Source: Brevibacterium zhoupengii (lineage in GTDB: Bacteria > Actinomycetota > Actinomycetes > Actinomycetales > Brevibacteriaceae). Taken from it: a stretch of DNA of 64,000 nt. The stretch spans positions 1,488,001 to 1,552,000 of the forward strand of contig NZ_CP088298.1 of assembly GCF_021117425.1 (NCBI RefSeq). The letters are read 5' to 3'. Each line of letters starts with the position of its first letter. Position 1 is the first letter of the stretch. The notes beneath the pieces were generated by a model. The model ran no database searches. It had not been told where the DNA came from and worked only from the letters and a program-made list of their open reading frames with translations. This document shows positions 8,902-17,702 of this stretch, piece by piece. The translations under genes were made by a program, and so were the position numbers.

Positions 8902-9786
8902 ATGACGGGTGTCCACGATCACACGAAACGTTCTGCAGATGTGGGCGATCGGTATCGCCTGACCCGCATCGCCTTCGACGTGATCTCTGCGTTCGGCTGT
9001 CTCCGCGCGCAGGGACTTCCGGGTCCTGTCATCGTCGGGATCCTCGCTGAGCACGGCTATTCGTCCTCGAGCGTGCACAATCAGCTGGTGAGGATGGTCC
9101 ACCGCAGTATTCTGACCAGTGAGAAGTTCGGTCGGGTCACGGTCTACCGGTTGGGCGAACGCATTCTCTCCGGATTCATGGACATCGCGGGTGACCGGGA
9201 AGCGCCGACGTTCGACGGCTGTTTCCATTCCGCCCTGTACTCGATTCCAGAGACCTCGCGGATGCTGCGCGACAGGTTCCAATATGTGGCCAGGATGCTC
9301 GGATATCGGCAGCTGCGCCCGGGACTCCTGCTGTGTTTCGCCGATCTCTCCCAGGAGTTGTCCGCTCAGCTGCCCGACATGGTCGAGCCGGGTTGGTGCG
9401 AATTCGCGACGATACGGCCTCAGAGCCGGGAAGCAGCCGAACGGATGACCTCGCGTGCCTTCGACTTGGAGTCTGCGACCCTGCGGCTGCCACCTCTGGA
9501 GGAAGCTCTTGACGCCTTGAGCCTGAACGACACTCAGCCGGGCGCTGGACAACCGGACATATCGCTGGTGAGGTTCTTCGACATCTACTTCCAGGTCGCC
9601 GAGGCGGTCATGTCCCATCCGATTCTTCCGCCTGAGCTGGTCGGACCCGAGCAGCCTGCGCTGCGGTTTCGCATGCTGATGGACCGGTGCAATCTGGAGT
9701 ACTACCTGAGGTTCGACCAGCAGCTTCTGGAGCGCGCTGGCGCCAGTTCGGCCTTTGACCTCATCGAATGGCTGCCGAGCAAATGA
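8902..9786 (+). CDS. PaaX-like transcriptional regulator
   Basis: The 294-residue protein looks like the PaaX family of phenylacetate-type repressors. The N-terminal winged helix (about residues 20-80) contains SSVHNQLVRMVHRSILTSEK followed by FGRVTVYRLGERI, and the C-terminal domain has VMSHPILPPELVGPEQPA, close to the PaaX pattern of an L-P-P-E-L motif. PaaX proteins bind CoA thioesters as inducers, but the ligand here is unknown. No paa genes are adjacent; neighbours are a convergent MalY-type lyase and a small membrane protein. The start is supported by a -10 element exactly 6 nt upstream. Confidence 0.68.
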   Translation: MTGVHDHTKRSADVGDRYRLTRIAFDVISAFGCLRAQGLPGPVIVGILAEHGYSSSSVHNQLVRMVHRSILTSEKFGRVTVYRLGERILSGFMDIAGDREAPTFDGCFHSALYSIPETSRMLRDRFQYVARMLGYRQLRPGLLLCFADLSQELSAQLPDMVEPGWCEFATIRPQSREAAERMTSRAFDLESATLRLPPLEEALDALSLNDTQPGAGQPDISLVRFFDIYFQVAEAVMSHPILPPELVGPEQPALRFRMLMDRCNLEYYLRFDQQLLERAGASSAFDLIEWLPSK

Positions 9787-9860
9787 GACGACGGTGCAGA
9801 CGCGGGTTGCTCACAGCGGCCGGGGTCGGCTCAGGCACCGCCTCAGTCGGTGACGTCAGG

Positions 9861-11006
9861 TCACAGGGCAGCGGCGATGCGATCGATCGCCTCGGTCAGG
9901 AGAGGGCGGGGCAGGGCGAAGTTGAACCGGATGTGGCCGTGGCCGACCTCACCGCACAGTCGGCCCTCTGTGATGGCCACCTGCGCACGTTCGTTGAAGT
10001 GCTGCGACAGTCCGGTCTCGAGACCGTACCCACGCAGATCCAGCCAGGCCAGGTACGTTCCCTCCGGTGGGAGGAATGTGGCATTGGGCAGACGAGTGGA
10101 GACAAGATCGGTCAGCAGTTCGCGATTGCCCTTGAGGTAGGCAGTGATCTCATCGAGCCAGTCTCCGGACTGGGTGTAGGCCGCAGTGGTGGCGAGAATG
10201 CCAGGGTTCGATGCGGCGCCTGAGACGAAGTTGCCCTTCTCGGCCCAGATCTTCCGATCCTTCTCACTGCTGAGAATGAGCTGCGCGCACTTGAGCCCGG
10301 GGATGTTGAATGCCTTGGATGCGGCGGTAGCGGTGGCGGTATGCCCCGCGGTGGTCTCATTCAGGCTCGCATAGGAGATGTGACGGGCCGGCGCATAGAC
10401 GAGGGGAGCGTGGATCTCATCGGAGAACACGCGCGCACCATTGCGCTCGACCACCTCGGCGAGGGCCAAGAGCTCTGGTTCGGTGTAGACCTTGCCGATC
10501 GGGTTGTGGGGATTGCACAGCACCAGAGTGGCGCCGGGCACCAGAGCCGCATCGATCGCATCGAGGTCGACGGACCAGCCGGTCTCGGAGCGGATCATCG
10601 GGACCTCGATGAGTTCGCGCCCGGAGACCTTGGCGACGTCGAAGAAGGGCATGTAGGCGGGAGTCGGAAGGACTATCGGAGTGTCTGCCGGGGTCAGGTG
10701 TGTGAGAATGCCCAGGAAGCTCGCGATGACATCGCTGGCGAGTTCGACATGCTCGGTCGGGAACTGCCAGCCGTAGCGTTCGGCACAGAACGCCGAGGTG
10801 GCCGACTTGAGGTCGGCGACGATCGACTGCGGGGCATAGCCGAAGAGGTCACGCTCATCGACTTCGCGCAGTGCCTGACGCACACCCGGTGCGACTCCGA
10901 AGTCCATCTCCGCGATGAACGCACCGAGACTGCCCGGAAAGCTCGACCACTTTCGGCCGCCCTTGGCGATGAGTGATTCTTCTGTGATCGAATCCAGGTT
11001 CTCCAC
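9861..11006 (-). CDS. MalY/PatB-type PLP-dependent C-S beta-lyase (class I/II aminotransferase fold)
   Basis: The 381-residue protein matches MalY/PatB enzymes, which split cystathionine and related thioethers to homocysteine or a free thiol, pyruvate and ammonia. Evidence: the N-terminal AFIAEMDFGVAPGV motif, LVLCNPHNPIGKVY at about 162-175, VFSDEIHAPL at about 193-202, and the PLP lysine in AASKAFNIPGLK near residue 231. The start is GTG at 11006 with AAGGAG upstream. It is divergent from an MFS exporter. Such lyases release methanethiol from sulfur amino acids in cheese-ripening Brevibacterium, but the substrate here is not shown by the sequence. Confidence 0.85.
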   Translation of the reverse strand: MENLDSITEESLIAKGGRKWSSFPGSLGAFIAEMDFGVAPGVRQALREVDERDLFGYAPQSIVADLKSATSAFCAERYGWQFPTEHVELASDVIASFLGILTHLTPADTPIVLPTPAYMPFFDVAKVSGRELIEVPMIRSETGWSVDLDAIDAALVPGATLVLCNPHNPIGKVYTEPELLALAEVVERNGARVFSDEIHAPLVYAPARHISYASLNETTAGHTATATAASKAFNIPGLKCAQLILSSEKDRKIWAEKGNFVSGAASNPGILATTAAYTQSGDWLDEITAYLKGNRELLTDLVSTRLPNATFLPPEGTYLAWLDLRGYGLETGLSQHFNERAQVAITEGRLCGEVGHGHIRFNFALPRPLLTEAIDRIAAAL

Positions 11007-11151
11007 GTGATGCTCCTTCGGTGGCCGTTATGCGACTGTTGGTTTTCACGCTAGCAGGGGAGAGTGCGGTTGTGGCCCAGGTTCTGACATGCGCGGTCAC
11101 GGTGGTCTGGCTTCGATGCTGGGACATGGCGACACACAGGCGGTCACGGAC

Positions 11152-11157
11152 TACAGT
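11152..11157 (+). promoter_or_regulatory. Candidate -10 element for the MFS gene
   Basis: TACAGT lies about 60 nt upstream of the ATG at 11216, where the Shine-Dalgarno-like AGGTGG is found. It supports the shorter start over the far upstream GTG. The -35 region is not clear. Confidence 0.35.
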
Positions 11158-11215
11158 GGAACCGGCGGCAGGAGCCGCTTCCGAATCGACAGTCCATGAA
11201 GAGGTGGAAGCCGCG

Positions 11216-12439
11216 ATGTCAGCACACTCGTCTTCCGTCTTCCGGCGGAACCAATGGTCGCTGAGTCTGGCACAGCTCTTCTCCGGCATCGGCATCGCCA
11301 CGGGATTCGCCGTCGGTGGAATCCTCGCCGAGCGTCTGACCGGTCGGACCGAGCTCGCCGGATTCGCGCAGACGGCGTCCATCCTCGGCGCCGGGCTCCT
11401 CGCGGTTCCCTTAGCGAAGCTGGCCGAGCGCAGAAGCCGCAGACTGGCACTGGCCAGTGCCTACGCGATTGCCCTCTGCGGCGCCATCCTCATCGTGCTG
11501 GCCATCCTGTTGGGCATCGACATCGCATTCTTCCTCGGAATGGGCTGCTTCGGAGCTGCCACTGCCGCGGGCCTGCAGGGCCGGTATGCAGCCACGGATG
11601 CCGCCCCTGACCACCTCAAAGGCTCCGCTATGTCCGTCGTCGTCTGGGCCACGACCATCGGCTCCGTGATCGGGCCCAACCTCTCCGGCCCCGGTGCCGG
11701 TATCGGCCGTGCCCTGGGACTCGATCCTCTGGCGGGACCATTCGTCATCGCCATTGCCGGGTTCGGCCTTGCGCTGCTCAGCGTGCTGTTCCTGCGCCGG
11801 CTCGCTCCCGCCACCCGTGAGCAGTCCTCGACCTCCCCGCGCCGAGGTGGCACCTGGCAGGCCATCCGACGTTCCCCGAGCGCGCTCATGGGGCTGCTCT
11901 CCGTCGTCACCGGGCACATGATCATGGTCGCGACCATGGTGATGACTCCGCTGCATATGGACCATCACGGGCTCGGCCTCGAACTCATCGGAATCACGAT
12001 CGGGGGTCATATCCTCGGCATGTACGGCCTCTCGCCGGTCTTCGGCTACCTCACCGACAAGTACTCCGCCGGACGAGTCATCCTCGGCGGACACGCGTTG
12101 TTCGCGCTGTCACTGGTCCTCGGGTTCATCGATGCACTCGGGGAGTCCTCGTTCCTGCGGCTGTCAGTGGCACTCTTCGTGTTGGGCCTCGGGTGGAGCG
12201 CTTGCCTCATCGCCGGATCCACCCTGCTGACCAAGGAGATCGACCCCGCGCACCGCATGTCAGTCCAAGGCCTCTCCGACGCGGGAATGAACTTCGGAGC
12301 CGCTGCGCTGGCGGCTCTGTCGGGACCGCTGCTGGCCTTCGGTGGGTTCGCCTCGATCACCCTGATGGGATTCATCGTGCTTGCTGTGGCCGTCATCGCC
12401 AGCATCCGGGCAGGGTACGGAACCGCACACAGCACCTGA
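11216..12439 (+). CDS. MFS family exporter
   Basis: This is an integral membrane protein of about 407 residues with roughly twelve hydrophobic segments in two halves, joined by a basic cytoplasmic loop around LRRLAPATREQSSTSPRRGG. Glycine-rich helices such as MGCFGAATAAGLQGRYAATD and the pattern LAERRSRRLALAS between helices 2 and 3 fit the major facilitator superfamily drug/metabolite efflux group. The open frame continues upstream to 11021, but AGGTGG before ATG 11216 and an upstream -10 favour this start. It is divergent from the C-S lyase gene, so joint control is possible. The substrate is unknown. Confidence 0.85.
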   Translation: MSAHSSSVFRRNQWSLSLAQLFSGIGIATGFAVGGILAERLTGRTELAGFAQTASILGAGLLAVPLAKLAERRSRRLALASAYAIALCGAILIVLAILLGIDIAFFLGMGCFGAATAAGLQGRYAATDAAPDHLKGSAMSVVVWATTIGSVIGPNLSGPGAGIGRALGLDPLAGPFVIAIAGFGLALLSVLFLRRLAPATREQSSTSPRRGGTWQAIRRSPSALMGLLSVVTGHMIMVATMVMTPLHMDHHGLGLELIGITIGGHILGMYGLSPVFGYLTDKYSAGRVILGGHALFALSLVLGFIDALGESSFLRLSVALFVLGLGWSACLIAGSTLLTKEIDPAHRMSVQGLSDAGMNFGAAALAALSGPLLAFGGFASITLMGFIVLAVAVIASIRAGYGTAHST

Positions 12440-12713
12440 GTTCGGACCAGCCTCGGTGATGGTGGCGGTGATTGTAGGGGAGTTCGCGCGGGGAAGCCAG
12501 CACCATGTGGAAGAATCTTCGACGATAGTGTAGGGTTGTTGATTGGTCTGTTCTCACTCAACTCACCCTTTTTCAGTTGTGGGCGGCATCTGCCATCCGC
12601 AACTTTTCATGTGGTGGGACGAAACACAGACCATGGGGTCGTCGGGGTAAATCGACGATACACGATTACGTCGAACGCGAATGTTTCGCGGGAATACGAG
12701 GTTAGCGAACGAT
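12440..12713 (+). promoter_or_regulatory. infA upstream region
   Basis: No gene is seen in these 274 nt. The region is richer in A and T than the neighbours and must hold the promoter of the infA-rplQ unit. TAGTGT and TAGGGT around 12526-12536 are -10-like, but I cannot assign a firm -35. A small hairpin (CGCGAA/TTCGCG, 12676-12681 with 12685-12690) lies just before the ribosome site of infA. Confidence 0.4.
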
Positions 12714-12935
12714 ATGGCCAAAAAAGAAGGGGTCATTGAGATCGAAGGCTCTGTTGTCGAAGCCCTCCCGAACGCATCGTTCCGGGTTGAGCTGAGCAAC
12801 GGGCACAGGGTGCTTGCGCATATCTCAGGGAAGATGCGACAGCACTACATTCGAATCCTGCCCGAGGACCGGGTCATCGTGGAGCTGTCTCCATACGACC
12901 TCTCGCGTGGACGAATCGTTTACCGCTACAAGTAA
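12714..12935 (+). CDS. infA: Translation initiation factor IF-1
   Basis: IF-1 binds the 30S A site during initiation. The 73-residue product has the normal length and the OB-fold motifs [40 protein letters not shown] and the end [11 protein letters not shown] use ATG at 12714, giving [12 protein letters not shown]; the frame is open further upstream but those codons do not match the family. GAGG at 12699-12702 is a distant ribosome site. rpmJ follows after 61 nt. Confidence 0.97.
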   Translation: MAKKEGVIEIEGSVVEALPNASFRVELSNGHRVLAHISGKMRQHYIRILPEDRVIVELSPYDLSRGRIVYRYK

Positions 12936-12996
12936 GGATCTTCGATCATTCGTACCCGCCCCTGCGCAGGGGTAAGGGTCGGAAGAAGGAAAAACC

Positions 12997-13110
12997 ATGA
13001 AGGTTAAGCCAAGCGTCAAGAAGATCTGTGAGAATTGCCAGATTACCCGCCGTCACGGCCGGGTCATCGTCATCTGCTCCAACCCGCGTCACAAACAGCG
13101 CCAGGGTTGA
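12997..13110 (+). CDS. rpmJ: 50S ribosomal protein L36 (zinc-binding form)
   Basis: This 37-residue gene reads [19 protein letters not shown] and continues to end NPRHKQRQG. Cys11, Cys14, Cys27 and His32 form the CCCH zinc site of the C+ form of L36, the smallest large-subunit protein. AAGGAA lies 6-10 nt upstream of the ATG. It sits between infA and rpsM, its standard place. The presence of all four ligands means this is not the zinc-independent paralogue. Confidence 0.97.
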   Translation: MKVKPSVKKICENCQITRRHGRVIVICSNPRHKQRQG

Positions 13111-13298
13111 GCAGCTCTTCGAGCAGATAGAGGCACCCGCAAGGGGCTTCAGCAGCACCACACCCGCGCAGACCTCGCCAGCACCACCGCCTCTGAGGCA
13201 GTGGCAGGGCGACACCTTCGGTCGGGGGCCGAGGACCTTGGGAAACCAGGGACAGGTCTGCATCAGCACCTCCGGAACTACAACAGGAGATAGTACCT
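13111..13298 (+). other. Gap between rpmJ and rpsM
   Basis: These 188 nt contain no gene I can support. Short inverted repeats are present (GCTCTTCGAGC near 13119-13129). The rpsM ribosome site AGGAG is at 13287-13291. The length suggests a leader or an internal promoter, but no specific element could be identified. Confidence 0.4.
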
Positions 13299-13667
13299 AT
13301 GGCACGACTTGCCGGAGTCGACATCCCGCGTGAAAAGCGCGTGGAGGTCGCCTTGACTTACATCTATGGTGTGGGCCGCACCCGTGCGAGCCAGACCCTG
13401 ACAGAAACGGGAATCAGCCCTGATACCCGTGTGAAGGACTTGAGCGATGCCGAGCTCGTCCAGCTGCGTGACTATATCGAGGGCACATTCCAGGTTGAGG
13501 GTGACCTCCGCCGTGAGGTTGCTGCCGACATTCGCCGCAAGGTGGAGATCGGAAGCTACGAAGGCCTGCGTCACCGCCGCGGTCTGCCGGTTCGCGGACA
13601 GCGGACCAAGACGAATGCGCGTACCCGTAAGGGACCGAAGCGCACCGTGGCCGGTAAGAAGAAGTAA
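13299..13667 (+). CDS. rpsM: 30S ribosomal protein S13
   Basis: S13 lies in the 30S head, contacts the P-site tRNA and forms bridge B1. The 122-residue protein opens [19 protein letters not shown] and has [33 protein letters not shown] and the basic tail KRTVAGKKK, all typical. The start is ATG 13299 with AGGAG about 8 nt upstream. rpsK follows 51 nt later. Confidence 0.98.
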   Translation: MARLAGVDIPREKRVEVALTYIYGVGRTRASQTLTETGISPDTRVKDLSDAELVQLRDYIEGTFQVEGDLRREVAADIRRKVEIGSYEGLRHRRGLPVRGQRTKTNARTRKGPKRTVAGKKK

Positions 13668-13718
13668 CATGCTCACCCGGTTGACCAGCATCAGCCACCT
13701 CGATCAGGAGTAAAACAC

Positions 13719-14123
13719 ATGCCTCCCAAGTCACGCGCCGCTACAGTGCGCAAGCCTCGCCGCAAGCTCAAGAAGAATATCGTTGCCGGCCAGGCACACA
13801 TCAAATCAACGTTCAACAACACCATCGTGTCGATCACCGATCCGACCGGTGCCGTCATCTCCTGGGCCTCCTCAGGTGAGGTCGGCTTCAAGGGGTCGCG
13901 CAAGTCGACTCCTTACGCTGCGCAGATGGCCGCGGAGTCCGCTGCCCGTCGCGCACAGGAGCACGGCCTCAAGAAGGTCGACGTCTTCGTCAAGGGACCA
14001 GGTTCGGGACGCGAAACCGCGATCCGTTCGCTGCAGGCCGCCGGTCTGGAACTGGGCACCATTCAGGATGTCACTCCGGTTCCCTTCAACGGCTGCCGTC
14101 CCACCAAGCGCCGCCGCGGCTGA
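13719..14123 (+). CDS. rpsK: 30S ribosomal protein S11
   Basis: S11 forms part of the platform near the E site. The 134-residue protein shows [57 protein letters not shown] and the end [11 protein letters not shown], which is the S11 signature. The ribosome site AGGAG stands at 13707-13711. In many Actinobacteria rpsD follows; here rpoA comes next after 150 nt that contain a long hairpin. Confidence 0.98.
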   Translation: MPPKSRAATVRKPRRKLKKNIVAGQAHIKSTFNNTIVSITDPTGAVISWASSGEVGFKGSRKSTPYAAQMAAESAARRAQEHGLKKVDVFVKGPGSGRETAIRSLQAAGLELGTIQDVTPVPFNGCRPTKRRRG

Positions 14124-14136
14124 TCCTTCCGTGGAT

Positions 14137-14175
14137 CTGTGATTGATGTCGGGCTCGGCCCGGCATCGATCACAG
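14137..14175 (+). promoter_or_regulatory. Long hairpin between rpsK and rpoA
   Basis: Arms 14137-14154 (CTGTGATTGATGTCGGGC) and 14158-14175 (GCCCGGCATCGATCACAG) pair over 18 bp with only two G-U wobbles and a 3-nt loop. No T-run follows, so simple termination is not obvious. It lies about 100 nt before rpoA, where rpsD would be expected. An attenuator, RNA-processing site or residual terminator are all possible. Confidence 0.6.
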
Positions 14176-14273
14176 AACGGATTCCAAGATAAACCGAACC
14201 GTTCTTCATGGCTTCAGGCCATGACGTGCAGTGCGAACGTCATATAGCGGATGTTCGCTGAAAGGAAGCCCAC

Positions 14274-15272
14274 GTGCTCATTGCACAGCGCCCAACGCTC
14301 ACGGAAGAAGTCGTCTCCGAGAATCGCTCACGGTTCGCCATCGAACCACTTGAGCCAGGATTCGGCTACACCCTCGGCAACTCACTTCGTCGTACCCTGC
14401 TGTCGTCGATTCCAGGTGCAGCCGTCACATCCATTCGGATTGACGGAGTGCTCCACGAATTCAGCACCGTTCCAGGAGTCAAGGAGGATGTCACTGAGTT
14501 CATCCTCAACCTGAAGTCCCTGGTCGTGTCCTCGGAATTCGACGAACCTGTCGTTGCCTACCTGCGCAAGCAGGGCCCAGGCACCGTGACTGCCGCCGAT
14601 GTCTCTGCTCCTGCCGGAGTCGAGATCCATAACCCGGATCTGCATATCGCCACGTTGAATGGTGAAGGCCGTCTGGACATGGAACTGACCATCGAACGTG
14701 GACGCGGTTACGTTTCGAGCGCTCAGAACAAGAACGCGGATGCAGAGATCGGTCGGGTCCCCGTTGACTCGATCTACTCGCCGGTTCTCAAGGTCACCTA
14801 CAAGGTCGAGGCTACTCGTGTTGAGCAGCGCACCGACTTTGACCGCCTGGTGCTCGACATTGAGACCAAGCCGTCGATGACCCCGCGCGATGCCATCGCA
14901 TCTGCGGGCAAGACACTGGTCGAGCTCTTCGGCCTGGCTCGGGAACTCAACGTCGAAGCCGAAGGCATCGAGATCGGACCGTCGCCGGTTGACGCAGCTC
15001 TGGCTGCTGATCTGGCTCTGGCCATCGAAGATCTCGATCTGACCGTGCGCTCCTACAACTGCCTCAAGCGCGAAGGCATCCACACGGTCGGCGAGCTCGT
15101 TGCTCGCAGCGAAGCCGACCTCATGGATATCCGCAACTTTGGTTCGAAGTCGATCGACGAAGTGAAGGCCAAGCTCAACGAGCTGGGCCTGAGCCTCAAG
15201 GACAGTCCCGCCGGGTTCGAAGCCGGTCTCGTTGATGAGGACCAGTCCTACGTCGAAGACGAACAGTACTGA
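14274..15272 (+). CDS. rpoA: DNA-directed RNA polymerase subunit alpha
   Basis: The alpha subunit starts RNA polymerase assembly and contacts upstream promoter DNA and activators. The N-terminal domain (to about residue 230) has [20 protein letters not shown] and [11 protein letters not shown]. The C-terminal domain contains [20 protein letters not shown] and the DNA-binding [14 protein letters not shown]. Length 332 is normal, with an acidic end. The start is GTG at 14274, preceded by AAAGGAAG. A long hairpin lies upstream and rplQ follows after 23 nt. Confidence 0.98.
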   Translation: MLIAQRPTLTEEVVSENRSRFAIEPLEPGFGYTLGNSLRRTLLSSIPGAAVTSIRIDGVLHEFSTVPGVKEDVTEFILNLKSLVVSSEFDEPVVAYLRKQGPGTVTAADVSAPAGVEIHNPDLHIATLNGEGRLDMELTIERGRGYVSSAQNKNADAEIGRVPVDSIYSPVLKVTYKVEATRVEQRTDFDRLVLDIETKPSMTPRDAIASAGKTLVELFGLARELNVEAEGIEIGPSPVDAALAADLALAIEDLDLTVRSYNCLKREGIHTVGELVARSEADLMDIRNFGSKSIDEVKAKLNELGLSLKDSPAGFEAGLVDEDQSYVEDEQY

Positions 15273-15295
15273 TTAAGACCTAGGAGTAAGACACT

Positions 15296-15838
15296 ATGCC
15301 AACCCCAACAAAGGGTCCTCGTCTCGGAGGCTCCCCAACACACGAGCGCATGATGCTCAACAACATGGCTGCGGCCCTGTTCGAGCACAAGAAGATCACC
15401 ACGACCGTGACCAAGGCCAAGCGCCTGCGTCCGGTTGCGGAGCGCATGATCACCGCTGCGAAGAAGGGCGACCTCGCCGCCCGTCGTCGCGTGCTCGGCA
15501 AGATCGGTGACAAGTCGATCGTGCACGAGCTCTTCACCTCGATCGCCGAAACCATGGCCGAGCGTCCCGGTGGATACACACGTATCACCAAGATCGGTCC
15601 TCGCGCCGGCGACAACGCGCCCATGGCCGTCATCGAACTGGTTCTCGAGCCCTACTCGCCTAAGCAGGCAACTGTGAAGGAAGCCGAGCAGGCCACCGAG
15701 ACTGCCGCTGCGAAGAACGAAACCGCAGAGGTCGTCGAAGAGGCTCCTGCAGAGACCACCGAGGAGGCAGCCGATTCGGCCGCAACCGACGAGGTCGCTG
15801 AAGAGGCAACCGAGGAAAGCACCGAAGAGACCAAGTAA
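15296..15838 (+). CDS. rplQ: 50S ribosomal protein L17 with long acidic tail
   Basis: L17 lies near the tunnel exit. The core (residues 1 to about 120) reads [19 protein letters not shown], then [20 protein letters not shown] and [15 protein letters not shown], which are L17 hallmarks. The protein is 180 aa, compared with about 127 in E. coli. The last 60 residues are almost only Ala, Glu, Thr and Asp ([19 protein letters not shown]). Such tails are found in other Actinobacteria; their role is unknown to me. It ends the alpha operon, with a strong terminator 22 nt later. Confidence 0.97.
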   Translation: MPTPTKGPRLGGSPTHERMMLNNMAAALFEHKKITTTVTKAKRLRPVAERMITAAKKGDLAARRRVLGKIGDKSIVHELFTSIAETMAERPGGYTRITKIGPRAGDNAPMAVIELVLEPYSPKQATVKEAEQATETAAAKNETAEVVEEAPAETTEEAADSAATDEVAEEATEESTEETK

Positions 15839-15859
15839 GGCTCCTTCGTCGCAACATCT

Positions 15860-15888
15860 CAGGCGGGCACCCGATGGGTGCCCGCCTG
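15860..15888 (+). terminator. Rho-independent terminator after rplQ
   Basis: A perfect 13-bp stem (15860-15872 CAGGCGGGCACCC with 15876-15888 GGGTGCCCGCCTG) has a 3-nt loop. The downstream sequence GAAGTGTATTC is only weakly T-rich. It ends the rpoA-rplQ unit. Confidence 0.8.
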
Positions 15889-16005
15889 AAGTGTATTCAC
15901 AGGGGCGTGGGCGTGTACGCGGGGGTGTGGGCGTCTCCCAGGGGAGTGGGCGGGCAGCACCTACCGGCAGCAGCATGTCGTACCCGGAGGCGGGCAGGAA
16001 CCACT

Positions 16006-16044
16006 CAGCGGCTATTCCTCCCGTTGGTGGAGGAATAGCCGCTG
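16006..16044. terminator. Bidirectional hairpin between convergent rplQ and putP
   Basis: Perfect 16-bp arms at 16006-16021 (CAGCGGCTATTCCTCC) and 16029-16044 are separated by 7 nt. The hairpin lies between convergent transcription units, so it can stop read-through from putP as well as from rplQ. The surrounding 15889-16118 contains GC-rich repeats of GGGCGTGGGCGTG type and no gene. Confidence 0.6.
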
Positions 16045-16118
16045 GGTGTAGGGCGTAGCGATGGCGACGGGCCAAGCTCGCCGATGAGCAGCTGCCCGTC
16101 AGGCGAGCTGCTGGTTTG

Positions 16119-17639
16119 TCACTTCACGCGTGAGAGCTCGACCGATTCGTCGAACTCGCGATCCGTTTCTGCGTTCGGCTTGTACGTGAACTTGCTGACC
16201 ACGATCGCCACAATGAGGTTGACGGCGAAGCCGGGGATGATCTCGTAGATCTGCTCGGTCAACGGGGTGCCGAGCTGTCCCCAGATGAACGCGACCGCCG
16301 CGCCCGAGATGAGACCGAAGAGTGCGCCCCAGTTGCTGAGCTTCTTCCAGAACAGGGTCAGCAGGACGACCGGTCCGAACGACGCGCCGAATCCGGCCCA
16401 GGCGAACGCCACCAGGTCGAGGATGCTGTTCGACGGCGAGATCGCCAGGAGCACCGCGATGAATGCGACGACGAGAATGCCGAGGCGTCCGAGCAGGACA
16501 TAGGTCTTGTCCTGCAGGGTGCGCTTCGAACCTGTGCGCAGTGCCACGATCTTGTACAGATCCTCGATGAGTGCTGAGGAAGTGACGACGAGCTGTGAGG
16601 AGATCGTCGACATGATCGCTGCCAGCACCGCAGCCAGGACCAGTCCCGCGATGAACGGGTGGAACAGGATCTGCGCGAGGTCCAGGAACACTGTCTCCGG
16701 GTCAGTCGGCTTCATATCGGCATGCTCGGAGAAGTAGGAGATTCCAACGATCGCAGTGGCAATGGCGCCGAGGGCCGAAATACCCATCCAGCCCACACCG
16801 ATACGGCGAGCGACCGTGGCATCTGCTGGTGTCCGCAGAGCCATGAACCGGACGATGATGTGCGGCTGGCCGAAGTAGCCGAGGCCCCAGGCCAGAGCTG
16901 AGATGACGGCGAGATAGGTGCCACCTGCCCAGAAGGGTCCGCTCCCGAAGAGACTGAGCATGCTGGGGTCGATCTCCCTGACGTTGGAGATCACGGTTGA
17001 GGGACCGCCGGCGTTGAACACGGCAACGACCGGCACGGCCACAAGGGCCGCGAACATCAGCAGCCCCTGGGCAACATCGGTGAGCGTGGCCCCGAGGAAG
17101 CCGCCGAACAGTGTGTAGACCATGGTGATGGCGGCGACGATGAGCATCCCAGCCAGATAGTTCAGACCGAAGCTCGATTCGAAGAATTTGCCGGCTGCGA
17201 CCATGCCCGAGGACACGTAGAAGGTGAAGAACACCAGGATGATGATGCCGCAGACGATGCGCAGCAGACGGGTGTTGTCCTTGAGTCGCTGCTCGAAGAA
17301 GCTGGGGATGGTGATCGAATCACCGGCGGTCTCGGTGAAGGCACGCAGACGCGGGGCCACGAACTTCCAGTTCACCCAGGCCCCGATCGTCAGTCCCACA
17401 GCGATCCAAGCTTCGACCAGTCCCGAAAGGTAGATCGCTCCTGGCAGACCCATGAGCAGCCAGCCCGACATGTCAGATGCTCCGGCGCTCAGGGCTGCGA
17501 CGCTGGGGCGCAGTCCGCGGCCTGCCAGCATGTAGTCGTCGAGGCTGTTCTTGGTCTTGCGGTACGCGAACCAGCCGATGGCCAGCATTCCTGCGAAGTA
17601 CAGGACGATTGCAATTGTGCGGAAAGTGGTTTCCGTCAT
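16119..17639 (-). CDS. putP: Sodium/proline symporter PutP
   Basis: This is an SSS-family secondary transporter that brings proline into the cell with sodium, for nutrition or osmoprotection. The 506-residue protein has about 12-13 hydrophobic helices. Family motifs: NSLDDYMLAGRGLRPSVAAL, SAGASDMSGWLLMGLPGA (the Na/substrate site) and AAVLAAIMSTISSQLVV. The start is ATG 17639, with AAAAGGAGA upstream. No proline dehydrogenase gene is next to it. Closely related pantothenate or other SSS carriers are less likely because of the ASDMSGWL motif. Confidence 0.92.
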   Translation of the reverse strand: MTETTFRTIAIVLYFAGMLAIGWFAYRKTKNSLDDYMLAGRGLRPSVAALSAGASDMSGWLLMGLPGAIYLSGLVEAWIAVGLTIGAWVNWKFVAPRLRAFTETAGDSITIPSFFEQRLKDNTRLLRIVCGIIILVFFTFYVSSGMVAAGKFFESSFGLNYLAGMLIVAAITMVYTLFGGFLGATLTDVAQGLLMFAALVAVPVVAVFNAGGPSTVISNVREIDPSMLSLFGSGPFWAGGTYLAVISALAWGLGYFGQPHIIVRFMALRTPADATVARRIGVGWMGISALGAIATAIVGISYFSEHADMKPTDPETVFLDLAQILFHPFIAGLVLAAVLAAIMSTISSQLVVTSSALIEDLYKIVALRTGSKRTLQDKTYVLLGRLGILVVAFIAVLLAISPSNSILDLVAFAWAGFGASFGPVVLLTLFWKKLSNWGALFGLISGAAVAFIWGQLGTPLTEQIYEIIPGFAVNLIVAIVVSKFTYKPNAETDREFDESVELSRVK

Positions 17640-17702
17640 TCTTAAGTCGTCTCCTTTTGTAAACCGGGGCGACTCTACAACAGTTTCAGTACTCGACGTG
17701 AA

